Shown one piece after another: positions 1 through 12,800 of a DNA stretch of 64,000 nucleotides. The notes below the pieces were generated by a model. That model did no database searches. It was not told the DNA's origin and was given only the letters and a program-made list of their open reading frames with translations. The position numbers and the translations under genes are program-made. Source of the stretch: Siderastrea siderea (Eukaryota > Cnidaria > Anthozoa > Scleractinia > Rhizangiidae); contig OZ034970.1 in the NCBI GenBank assembly GCA_964030785.1, positions 39,508,377 to 39,572,376 of the forward strand, read 5' to 3'. Position 1 is the first letter of the stretch, and every line of letters begins with the position of its first letter.

Positions 1-550
1 CTTAGAGTTTAAAATAAATTTAACTTTTTGCTCCAAATATTGCCAGGATTTAATTTTTGCAACGCTGAAAAACAAAGACAACCCACAATGCCAGAGGGAA
101 GAAGTGCTCTGACTCGGTAGGGATCATTTCAATGTCTCAAGTGACTCGTAAGGCTTTTATTCACAAACGCAAGGGAAAGAAACTCCCTCTACGAACAATA
201 GGCAGTGCCACGGCAACGTAATGCCCAAAAGCTTCCATTGAACGATCCACTTCAGTAAAGCAATGATTACTTTAGTAAAAACCTTACGCTCAGTCAGGAA
301 TAAGATTTTAAAATGTCGCCTTTGTTTTCGCACTTTTTACAGTTCTAATTACATTTTTACAACTCTATTATTTATGTTTGCTACACTCTGGACAACAACG
401 CGAAACGTTACCTTTGCTCGTATACGCCGCCCTCATTCCCCTTCTTATGGCATCGTACCGCAAAACCGTCAAGCTCGACACACAGAAATTACTAAAATTT
501 ATTTAGAAGAAAAGAAATCTGATAAACCTATTTTCAAACAGCAAACTTAC

Positions 551-836
551 CAACTGATAAGTGTTCTTTTCCAGAAGCAGATTTTCTTGAGATTTTGCTA
601 TCGCTTTTCCGTTCCATCGTTTGTATTTCTTGCGAGGAAGAGAAGATTTCTTCGCGGTAAGGAGAACTAGACAGTGGAAACACTGCAGTTTTCTTTGTCT
701 GTGTTAGCTTTTTAAGAAGTCGTTTAAACGCAGGTTCTTCATTTCCGCCATCTTGTTCGTTCTCGTCATCTTCCTCTTCATCGTCGTCGCCGTTATCGAA
801 AGCGTTCAAAAGAAGAGCGAGAAACAGATTGAGAAC
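551..836 (-). CDS. Nav exon 13 (end of domain II S6 and acidic II-III linker)
   Basis: Acceptor TTTTTTTCAG, donor GTAAGT (phase 1). Opens with [13 protein letters not shown], the end of IIS6, followed by a strongly acidic run rich in D and E, then a basic/Ser-rich linker. The remaining channel (domains III and IV) is left of the window. Positions 1-550 show no further exon and are read as intron. Confidence 0.93.
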
Positions 837-3800
837 CTGAAAAAAAACTTGATTATATAAGAGATACGGAAAAATTTCAAAGTATTACTATAACATTTTT
901 TATTCCCTTTAACATCTAACACTATACATGATTACTGAGGCACTTTTACAATAAGCCTTATGCGTGGTACGTCAGAGGCTCCGAATTCACCACCAAGCGT
1001 TTGGGCAATCGACGCGGTTTTTTTTTTTTTTTTGTAAGCACTCTTTTCAACTTTGCTGCTGGAAATTCGTTGATTAGAAACTTAGCAGGTTTACACTTCA
1101 ATAGCGAGGCCTAATGGTAAAATGGTAGTCTGACATAAACATGCATAAGGGCTATTTCACTCAAGGCTCTATGCGACAGTGTCGAATTTCTTGAGAGTAT
1201 GCCTGAGTTAAAGACATCCAAATTCCCTGCACCACCGACATCAATAATGTAATTCACACCCACAATATACCTTTGCTAATAAATACAAATTGATACTATT
1301 AGCCTGTATTTGACGGTAATTCAAATAACAACTTAAGTGACTCACTCAGTGACGAAGCTTCAATAATGCTACTTACAATAAAATTTCCTATGACAACCGC
1401 TGGAATGAAGAAGGGAATTGCGGCAGCAGGACTTGTGGCCCTCATACAATCCCACAGAGGCTCGATCCACTCCCCGCACAGCACTCTAAACACCATCATG
1501 AATGCGTGCCAAAAGTCGTTAAAGTTCCAACGCGGCACTCCATCGTCACCAAACTTGTCCGGCGTGTATGATTTGCCAAACATTTTCATGCCCATAAGAG
1601 CAAAGATGTAAATCACCAGAGCCAGGATGAGAGTGATGTTTCCGATTGGGCCAACGCTGTTGGCGATCGTCGCCAAAAGCTTGCGCATAGTCTTCCAGGA
1701 TTGGGCCAGTTTAAGTATCCTAAACTGTAGGGGAAAAAAGGACAAATCTTCGTGGACATTCTTTTCTTTTTTTTTTTTTTTTTAATGAAAGTTATCTTTA
1801 TTTACCGTTGCGCAACAAGACGTACACTGATTACAATACAGTATTCATCTACCTTCTTATACTATATACAGATGTTACTTATAAATTACAATTACAATTA
1901 CATACAATTACAATTATTTATACAATTTACAGTCAAGTTAATCTTACATTTCATTGAACCATACTAGTCATAAGGTCGACAGATACGCATGGACAGGGTT
2001 AGTACACAAACAAAAAGAAAGAAACAATACAACAAAATAATTACAGCAGAGGGGACCACGTTTCCATGAATTTATCTATTTTATTATTTTTGGTAGCGAT
2101 AGCATGAAGTGTAGAAATTTTATCCTTAAGGCGAAAGAGGAAGTTTTCAAAGTCTAAAATGCCGCCGCGTACACTTGTGGAGAATATGTGATATTTCGCG
2201 ATTATTAGAGAGTGGTTGAGGGCTATCCAGATGTTAGAGCCACGTTCCTGGTGCCAGCCGTAAAGAATAATAGTTTCTGTTAAAGTTATGTGATGGCCAA
2301 AGGTTTTTTGCCACCAGCGTGTGAAGAGATTCCACAAAGACGAGGACACAGTGCATGAGAACAGCATGTGAGACAGCGTCTGTCTTTCAAGGTTGCATAA
2401 AGGACATACATCATTTTCTGCTAAATTTGACCGAAATAAACTGGCTTGCGTAGGTAAGATGTTATGGATAATTTTGTATTGAAATATGATGAGCTTTGCT
2501 TCTTTTAAAATTCGGAAATGGGCAGCAAATAGACATTGCAGACGTTTTCCTTGGTGAAGCCGTGGTTTATAACTCTTTGTTCAGCTGTAGGAGCTAAGTA
2601 ACTTTTACTAAGTAATTTTAAATACGCTGATTTTGTTGAGAAGGTTATTTGTGTCGAATTACCGGTATGGGGCTCGTTCTGCAAGGCCGTTTTCCATTCT
2701 TTTGGAATGGCTTTTAAGAGGCTGTAAAATACGGTAAACGGAGGATTGATTTGAAATTTTTCTTTTAAACCTGCTAGAGAGTGAAAGTTTGAGTTCTCAT
2801 CAAGCAGGTCGCTGATGTAGACGATACCCTTATTAAACCAGTTTCTAAAGAATATTGACTTTCCATCCACCGCGATGTTTTGATTATTCCAGATGATTTG
2901 ATTTTTAACAGACTTCACTTTATTATCAATTAGTAATTTAGATTCGTGCCAGTAGCTGAGCACCTTGTGGTAGAACATCCGGAAGATATTCTAGATTGAG
3001 TGACTTTATGTTATAATCGCATTTAACAAGAAATTGGAGACCGCCATATTGGCAAGTAGCGTAATTTGGGATAACCTTCCACGCGACGTCTTCGTTGTCT
3101 ATGATGCGTTTAACCCAAGCTATTTTTAGAGAGCGCTCCATGATTTCGAAGTCGATCATTTTTAAGCCACCGTACTTCTTTTCGGCGATGATAGTCCTTC
3201 TTTTGATTTTAGGCGTCTTGCCATCCCAAATAAAGTCAAAGATTATTTTGTGGATACTGTCTATTAGGTGCTTTGGGATCGGCAGAAGGGAGGTGCTGTA
3301 AATCAGTTTGGCAAGACCCAATGTTTTTACAATGTTTATTTTGCCAATAAGTGTGAGATTTCGTCTTTTCCAGGTTTGAAGGGTTTGCTCCAATATTCGT
3401 ATTTTGTCTGTAAAATTGCGCTTAATAGGTGGACATTCTTTTCATACGGTAAAAGATTGAAGAATAATTTAGGTGCAGCACGCCTATTATTAGCCTAAGC
3501 TTCCGTTATGCTGCAGCTGACCACCAACCAGTTTCTGTTCCCTTCTCTTCGTTTATTTTTGTTTCGTTACGTTTTCTTTTAATAATAACGAGAGTGTTTT
3601 ATGTGAGTGTCCAAGGTAATTCGTAATTGGTTTAGTTTTGTTTACTGCGCCTTGTATTGAGATTGGTTTAAAAATTAATTTCCATTCTACAATCTATCTT
3701 TGTCAATCACAGAGTTGTCATTATCACGTATATGAAACATCCATACACCTCCTGGTTATCCCGAACTACACTCAGTAGCGTTCGAATTACTCGCGATACT

Positions 3801-6800
3801 AGCTAGCACAGACACGCCGTGATAATCACGCGGGTAGTTAGTTATTTGTACTGTACAAAACCAGTTCGGCAATAAATCATACGTTAAACACAGCTTTGCC
3901 ACCGTGCGTGTGCCAACCCTTTACCATTTTTCTCATAGTTTTATTTGTAAGTTGGTTATGCAGGCAATTTGTGGCACCAAACGTGATTTCTCTGGGACAT
4001 TTTTGTGGCCTTAAATTTCCCGTTTCTCGTGATTTCCTTATTATTTTTTCGGAAATATAGCAAAAAATCTGATTAATTTTCAATTTTTTTTTATTTGCGT
4101 CTTTGCTTGTTGGCTAGTTGCGTTGACGAGCAGTAATTTGAGATACAGTATTGCTCGATTTCGGGTATAAATCGAAGGTTTTTTCTAGTAAACTTTAGAA
4201 AACGTTGGGCTTGAACTCACGGCCTGAGCTTGAGATTTAGACTCGTGCACAACCGACTGAGAAAGCCAGCTATTTGCTGTCTGGTGAGGGGATCGACTTG
4301 CTTCCAGTTCAGTTCCGTGCCGCCAGAATTAATTTTTCTATTGTGCGCTCGAAGTGTATGTAATGTTGCTTTTTACGTATTTATGACACTATGCACAAGA
4401 TTTTTTCTTCCAGTTTGACTATATTGCATATGGATCACAGTGGGAGTCCTAGTTGTCTGTTAAATTTTTGGTCATTTTTCAGCCCTGAAAGCTGAAAATA
4501 GCTCCTCCTTCTCAAGTACGTATGAAAAATAAAATTTGGCAGTCTCAGTTCCTATTAATAAAACCCATTTCTAACCGTGGTATATAATACAGAGACCCGC
4601 GAAATATAACATAACCTTCACACCGGGTGAAAAAAAAAGAAGAAGACGACAGAACCAATGAAGTTGAAAATTGATTACTTTACTTATGGTTGACAAACCG
4701 CTGACAACAGGGACCGATAATGCCTTCAACATTCACGTTCCCAAACGGGACTCTGTCAAGTTAAAGCTGAAAGAATTAAAATGTGTGGAATAGCTACACA
4801 CGCGAGAACATTGCAATAAGATCAGTTACAAAGTGTTGATTTACTTCTGGCAAAACATTAAAGAAATTGTCTCAAATATATTTACTTCTAGCAAAGCACC
4901 CATTTTTTTACCCATCAATTCACCCATGAACTCACACATATATTTACCCATATATTAACCCATGACCCCCCTTAGTAATTCACTCATGATATCTCCCATA
5001 ACCTCACCGATAAATTCACGTATAAACTCGCCCATGAACACATCCATGAACATATACATAAATCTCCCATGGCTCACAAAAAAAATTAAAACGAGAAAAA
5101 AAAATAAGAACATTCGGTATGATAAAATTCAGTCCCTCAAAGGAATAATGAATATCACAAACGTTACATGCACTCGACTCTGTGACTCTGCAGAATCTTT
5201 GTCGATGTTTGCGACGTCGTGGATGCCACCTTAGAACAGTGATATGTAATCAAGCATAGTTACTCTGGCTGATCTTTATTCACTCAGGTACCCTGGGTGA
5301 AAGAAGCCTTTCGGTCGGGGACTTTCTCTCTTGCTCTATTGGTTTGTTCTAATGCCGTCAATGTCGATAGCTTCGTCTCCACTGACTTGCGGTCGTGACC
5401 TTAAGTAAGTTGATCGCCAAAGTCTCTTACCAGTGAAAAGGTTCCTTAGTGAGGAATAGGGGTTAAGAAAAACTGCAGCGAATGTAGCAAGCCATGTGCA
5501 GACTGGAGAGAAGGGAACGGAACGGCATAGCCCCCTCCCCAAGCCTCGCACCGCTCGTTCAGCTCCACCGATACTTCATTTTCCCCGGCCCACTAAGGAT
5601 CCTGTTCACAGGTTAACCTGTATCGTTTTGTGTGGCCTGTATGAGGCGTTCAGTAGGTGTGAGCGGGAACCCTCAACCCATCCCCTTAGTCTTCTCTCCT
5701 TTATTTCTTTGCGTCGTTCCAGACTAGATCCGACTATCCAAACAGGCTAGATTTTGTGAGAAGTTTCGAAGGTAAACGACGGTTACTGAGCGCGAGCATT
5801 GTACAATGTGCACGGGCGTGTTGACAATTATAGTCGACTTCCGCTTAGGGAATACCCTCGTAAACGGACATTTAAATGCAGTTCCGGTAATTCCTCTTGT
5901 AAAACCCTATCAGTATTTTAAACCTCTCGGACATCTATCGTAAAAGGAGACGGACAATGTTTCGGAAGGTCCTTTGACAATAGAGAAGATTAAATGCCCT
6001 CAAACGGCCTTCTGAGCTGTTTACTGCCTTTGAAGGCCAGGACGAGTTGCCGAAACCTCATAATTTAACTATGACTATACAAGAACAGGCATTGCACCTG
6101 AAGTTTTCCAACAAAATCTAATGATTAAGGAATTATGAATAAGTGAAGCACAATTATTCCTCTTCAACCTCCGATATTAAATAGTTTTCTTGATGTGTAG
6201 TATCGCTGTATATTTTCACTCGTCGTTTCTATTTTGACTCGCCGCAGGTTACACAAAATACAGTACAGCTCGTAAAATGTTACAGCGATATCACACTCCA
6301 AAACATCTTTTATGATATCTTTGGTCAATGCACGTTTCAAGAGGCTCAAATTCGATGGAGTGAATGTGAGCTGTCCATCAAATAAAAGCAAGGGTTTGAG
6401 CTCTCATGGAGTCTTGTTATTGTATGCTCTAGTCTTTAAAATTCGTGAAATTTGGGAAAAACTTGTAAGTTCTTACCAAGCGAAAGGTTCTGAACACACT
6501 TGTCCCCGAGGATTCCCGGAATTCCGCTAACTCAAGCCCCGTGTCCACTAAGCTGATAATTACAATGATACCGTCAAATATATTCCATCTGCCTTGAATG
6601 TAATACATTGGGCCAAGGGCAACGAGCTTTACTATCATCTCTACGGTGAATATGGTGGTGAAAATCTGAAGAAAATGAGAAAAATTGATTAACACCAGAT
6701 ATATAGAAGGCATCTTACAGTTGAGTGACGAAAATAGCTCGGGTTTGCTTTAGTTCTGTTTTACTACGCTCTGGGATTAAGTAAAAATTCCGTGCCTCTT

Positions 6801-9800
6801 TCTCACAAAGTGAAAGTGGAAAACCAACTGTGTCTTTATCGCACGCGTTTTCAGACGCTTTGTGCCAGCTATATTGATTTTCATAGAGTTCTGCTTCTGA
6901 GGTCATTTGGTTGTTTGCGTTTACTACAGGGGCGATTCGCAACGAGGATTTTTAACGCAACAATGTTGCGCTAAAAGTAGATGCCATGTAACGTGGGTAC
7001 TCGGATAATTTTCTGCGCATTTTGTGCGTTACAAATTTTTGAACCAGCTTCAAAACCTTGCAACACCAAGTCAATAATTTGCTCCAGTTGTTTCGTGTAA
7101 CATACCTGTCGTCAATGTTTTGCGCAACGCCTTCCCAGAACCCTATTCGCTGCCCCGTTCCGCTAAAAATTGTCTCGTGTAACACGTCTGTTGCCAACGG
7201 ATACCAAAATCGTCCTGTGTAACATGCATTAAAAACCGACACTGAGTCGCACTAAAAATCGTAGTTGCGAATCGGCCCGGGTAACATCACCTTATATGGT
7301 TTGAAATCAAGGAGCTCCGTAATCTGTCTAGTATGATCGTCCGGGTGAGACTAACCCTGATAAAAGTCGTTGTTGGTGACAAAGCCCGACGTTTCGACAA
7401 CCGTACAGCGGAAGTCATCATCAGAGTCAAGTGTATCGTCAGTTGATGGTGTTTATGCCTTTAGTTATTGACTCGATTGGTCAATTAAGGACTAAATTTT
7501 ATTGCCTGTTTTAAAAAGACTCAAAACAGAGATTAGTGACTTTCTATTATTTGTCAAGTTTTCAAATTGATGACCGTCTCAGTACAATAGAGAGCCTGTT
7601 CAAGCGGAATACTTAGGATTGTGTAGTTTTTTACAGGTGTCTTGTTTGTTTCCCACCAGCTGTCCAGTAACAAGCGACAGTTCTTACTAAATACCTAGGC
7701 TGTAATTAGCTGTCAATGAGCGACAAGAAAAACAATCAGTTAGATAGAAAAAAGGGGGGGGGGGGGTTAATATTAACCTTAACCTGAATACTTACCAGAT
7801 TAAGGACGTCAAGGACCTTCTTAAACTGCGGTTCAATTTCATGGTGATGAAGAGCAAGAACCACCGTGTTGGCAAGAATGAACCCCATAATAACCATTTC
7901 CGCCGCGGGGTGACCAACGACGTCGCACATCATTCTTTGCAGGCGTCGCTGCCACGTCATCTCCGTTCGAAATGCTTCATTCTTTAGCTTCTCATCAAGA
8001 ATTTCCTTAAACGAATTCTTACTCGCGATGAGGCGAAACAGCGACGGGGGCTTGGGTTTTCTAGGAACTCTGTACGTGATCTCCTCGACCTTCTTTTGAG
8101 TCCTTATGGAATGAATTGTTTTTATGAGAACCTGCACTCTCGTGGTCAGCGGGTGAAGGTGCTCCAAAGTGTCTGAATCGGCGGGGTAGGACATGGCCGT
8201 TCTGTTTTCACGCTTTCGTCGCTCGTTCTTGTAGAGGTAGAGAGCGTGCAATAAAAGAAGAGATAATTAGTTTCAGCTGGTCTGCAAGGTGGAGCCCCCT
8301 AAATACAACCTTCGAGGACTTCCATTAACAGATCAAACGGCGAGCCAGAAAACGTTTGTCGTATTAACAGGGTGGTAGGGTTAACTTTGCTTGGACCAAA
8401 AAGTGGCCGTAAAACTTGATACCCGGATTATCGGGAAGGTCGTAAGGCACGGCTCCACTGTTACTCAAGTTTTATTTTGTTGACCTTAGAATGACTCCAA
8501 ATACAATAAGTCGACGGTTTTATCATAGGAAGCATTTCTAATTCACATGGAGAATTAACAACATTGAATTTAATTGCACCAATCACAAAAATCCTTTAAA
8601 TGTATCTTTTACCAGAGATACCATTCACACGACTGCAAAAACTGAAATTTAACTTCAAAATATCAATATATTGAAATTGTCGAACAGATAGTATGGCGAG
8701 AAGAAAGAAATTCTTACACATGAGAATCTCCTCACATATTTACCATAGTTATTTGAGGGATTGATTGTCAAACCTTGCAAACTTTAAATGCATGCGTTTA
8801 CAGCAGTGCCAGCATGTATGCTGGAAGTACCTCAACCTTGCATAACCTTTGTTTTACGCTACCCACTAGGTTTTAACAACTTGACGGAATCCTTTCTATT
8901 AATTAGTTGCCCCAGCACAGTTCAAAACCTGTCATACTTTGAGCACGGTCAAGGCTAAGAGCACTTGCAAACACATGTAGCAAACTTGGACGAGTTTTAT
9001 AGGCATCGATCGGCTTTGAAATTTACAGGAAATCCAACCAGTATCCGAAGACAAATATCCAGTTTCGGATATGTCTTGTTTTAGGATGTCCGGCAGAGGA
9101 CATTTCCTGCATGCACATTAAGTCTAAACTCGCCATTTACCTCTTTGTGAACAGACTTGATCTCAAGTTCGTACGATAACGCCACCACTGCCAGCACAAG
9201 ATTAAGAAGATAAAACGAGCAGAAAAATATGGCTGGAAGGAAGTAAAAAACGCTCCACATTCCACTAGAAGCAAGTACCTGATAATAAATGCATAGTATT
9301 GAATGATTATGGTGGTGATAATAATGGTGATTATAGTACAAGGCTAAATTTTTGGCGTGCTCCCATTGGTCGAAATAGTGTCTCTCCTCAGCGGGCGCCT
9401 ATCAGCACATAGTGTCCGTATTTGGCAATTTTCGCTCAAAATTTAGCGTTGTACAATAAAAACAATAGCGCCCTTCTGTCTTAGGCCCTATGTGTGATAG
9501 GTTCCCTCGGAAATTTGACTTCATATAAGCCCTCGAACTACGTTTTCGGGCTAATATTTTTTGCGAACATCAAATTTCCTCGGGCAATCTATCACACGAG
9601 AGTGCCTTCGACAGAAGAACTCTATTGTTTAATTGTCACTAGTGGTAACGGTAATAGCTGTGGCAATGGTATTGGTACTAGTGACGATAATGGCGATGAT
9701 AACTCCAATGGTGATAAGGCAATGGCAGTGGTTCTGGCTATGACAATGGTAACAGCAAAGGTAATGGTAATGGCAATAGCAATGGCAATGGTGATCGTGT

Positions 9801-12800
9801 GGCAAAGATAATGGTAAGGGCAATGGCAACGATGATCAGAGACCATGACAATTGCAATCGTAAAGATAATGGAAATGGTCATGACAGTAGCAATGGCAAT
9901 GGCACTAGTAACTTGTAATGTATGCTAAAGATAATGTCAATCAAGAGAGGATAATGCAATAGTAGTGCAATTGCAGTGGCAAACGTAATGGCAATGCCAA
10001 AGGCAATAACAATAGAAATGGTAATAACGTGGTAATGGTAGTGGTTTCAATGGCATTGGCAAAGCAATGGCTACGACACTGATGAAGGCAACGGTAATTG
10101 TGGCGGGCATTGATAATGGTAATTCCAGTGTTAGTGGAGACGTAATGGAATTGGTTAACTATGAGTTCATGTACAACAAGGTCAAGTTAATAAATAACTG
10201 CAGTTCTCGTCAAAAGCTTTCGTAAACGTTGGGCAAATCGCACAGACGATACCAAACTCACAATGCCGTCATACACAAGTAATCAGAAAAAAATTGTTGC
10301 CCTCAATTTGGCCTCTCTTTACCCCCGTTCGCCACCAAACGATATTGTCGGAATTTGCGATTCTTTTCAGATGATAACGTTAGAATTTACCATACGTCAA
10401 CACTGTACATGGAATAGAGGGGAAATGAGATACTTGGCTGAGTTTTTTATTTACTGTCTTAACACTTGTGGCCAGGATTTAGGTATTCGTTGAGGGATTG
10501 ACGGAAATCTGTGAAGATACTATGAATTAATATACCACTCTGACTATACCTACCTTGTTATAGATATTTTCCCAAAAGTCCATAGTGAGGAGTTGAAATG
10601 ACATAACAAGGGACCATCCCATGTGATCAAAATTTGTGTAGCCATAATCTGGGTTTGGGCCTGCATCTGCCAAACATGTGTAGTTCACTGGACAAGACCT
10701 ATGAAGAGTCATACAACATATGCTCAGGGGTACATTCTCACACCTCCGAGAAAACATACATTTGCAGGAAACAGCCTTATTTCCAGCGAACGCAATGGAC
10801 TTTTCATCAGTACTTGAGACATAACCCGTCTTGGAAAGCTTGGGTAAACAACTTAAGTTTGACTGATTATTCATTATGGTCAATTGGTTTAGACACATTT
10901 CTCTTTTTTGTGTCCTTTTCGTAAGCAATTTGATGATAGGCAATAAGGTAGGCTCTCCAAAAGCATCTCACAAACCTCTTTACGCCGCACACATAGATAA
11001 GGAGGGTATGGAAAGTGTATATATGATTGACGTTTTTTAAACTTATAGTCCCAAACGTTTTGGCCACGACTGTAGTAACTTATAGAGGCCGGCCAAGCTA
11101 ACGGAAATATAATAAACCCGCATATATATGCTGTCAGAAATATAATACACCTGCTGACGCTTGGCCCAGCGAAGTACAGGACACGAAATCAAACGAACTT
11201 ACGTTTGTTCAAATTTTGTCTCACACGTATACTGTGTCTCTATCCTAAAACGGCCATGATAAACAATTGTTATAAGTGATTGTTCCCATCCCCTTTCCTC
11301 AGGAGGTGAAAGGAATTTCAAACTAAGACAACACAAATCTGTGAAATGATGACGACCATCGCAGTCAATGATATCAACTTAAGGACGGTGGCCCCTATTG
11401 CTAACGCGCACATTTTCTGCGCATCGCGCGTTCATCCCGCGCGATCGCGCGATTCCTGTATGTGCAGTGGTGCGAAAATAAAATTTTAGGTGTATTGGGT
11501 TGTTGTTTTTGTATTTCGCTTCCGCTGTGGGAGTGTTGACCCGCAAACGGGGAACGGGAAACCATAAACGAAATGGTAGGTTAATGAAAGAATCCGGGCC
11601 GTCGAAGCGCCAGCGCTTGCACGACAAAAAACAAACATCGACACCGGCTTCCCACAACAAGTGAAACAAGGAACGTAGCGCGGAAGGGACGAAGTTGACT
11701 TGGCGAGAAGGTGGACGAACAGTGGATCTCGGCGTGTTAGCTGAACAGACTTGTTTTTCAGAGGATATCTGGAAAGCGACCTTCTGAAAAGACCACGAGA
11801 GCGTCAACCTTTCGGTTAAATTCTCAAATACTTCGCTTGCACTTCCACTTCCACGGTAAAGAAAATTACCAATTTGATTGTGGATTTACATATTATAAGA
11901 ATTGTTTAATTGAGAGACTTCCTATGTTGAAAATGATATTCTTAAGATGTTAAAGCGAATGATCGAATGGAATTGCTTCCGAGTAATTTTTTAAATCTTT
12001 GGAACAAAATAATACAGCAACTGATCGCGAGTTAAATCACTTTGCCGAATAACACTTCGCAGGCGAAAAACTTGTGCCATTTTCCTCCATAATTTACATG
12101 TGCTTGGAAGCTTTCAAAAACCTTTTTTGGGTAATTTTTGCCGGTAAACTGCGAGATGCCGCCGGTAGCAATACTATTTATTTTAGCAAAGTTGTTTGAT
12201 GGTTGACAGAACTTAACAGCCAGCAGGATGCATACGAATCAGTAAGAAATTCGTTTTTACATTGACAAATCTATGAAGTCGCTGCCAGCAGCAAGTTAAA
12301 ATGGCATGTAGTTTCACGAGTACTCTCCTTGAAGTTAATTAGCTTTCCAAAGAATGCTGAAAGAAGAGCTGCCCGTGAAAGTTGTGCTGAAGTATTTCAG
12401 ATATTTTGCAGTGAAATAATCGCTCCTATTTTTAAGGTACTAACATGTTGTCATTTCCACGTGTGGCATTTTCTTAGCAGAGGGAAAGGAAACGTATCTT
12501 AGGCTTACATCTGATGAAAAATCTTTACATTTGTAATTTGTTCGTAAGAGATTAGAAAGAGTCAAAAGCGTAAACAAATTGTGAAGCAACTTCTTGAAAG
12601 AAAAACAAAAACGGCACGTAACTGACCCGCCCGATAGTCTATGAAATATTAAAAGAAAACCTACCTCCTCTCGGTCTGGAAAAATGTCGATAGCTGTTAT
12701 AAACTGCAGCAACCGATGGAATGAAATCGGGTTGACCTGCTGAAGTAGACGAGTAGCCGATTTTGATAACTCCACTGAGCGATCTAGCCGAATGAGAAGG

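Larger units (their letters stand above)
3444..6476. other. Intron 11 sequence without a gene; several dispersed repeats
   Basis: No coding exon found. It holds a tRNA-like SINE piece near 4,202-4,268, a degenerate tandem stretch of CCATRAAYTCAC-like units at about 4,895-5,075, and a block at about 5,643-5,717 that recurs inverted at 52,108-52,180. The remainder is AT-rich intron. Confidence 0.6.

Noticed and set aside
263..670. 135-codon plus-strand ORF
   Set aside because: Antisense to Nav exon 13 and intron; no domain.
4962..5234. 90-codon Asn/Ser/Met-rich ORF
   Set aside because: Runs over a degenerate minisatellite and ends in unrelated sequence; no domain.
9494..9882. ORFs on both strands across the GGTAAT repeat
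   Set aside because: Low-complexity Met/Ala or His/Thr/Ile peptides caused by the hexamer satellite.
10699..10943. Upstream extension of Nav exon 8 (open frame with extra cysteines)
   Set aside because: Phase-compatible acceptors exist there, but the TTCATAG acceptor at 10,698 gives the conserved CGNSS...CP..Y.C spacing.
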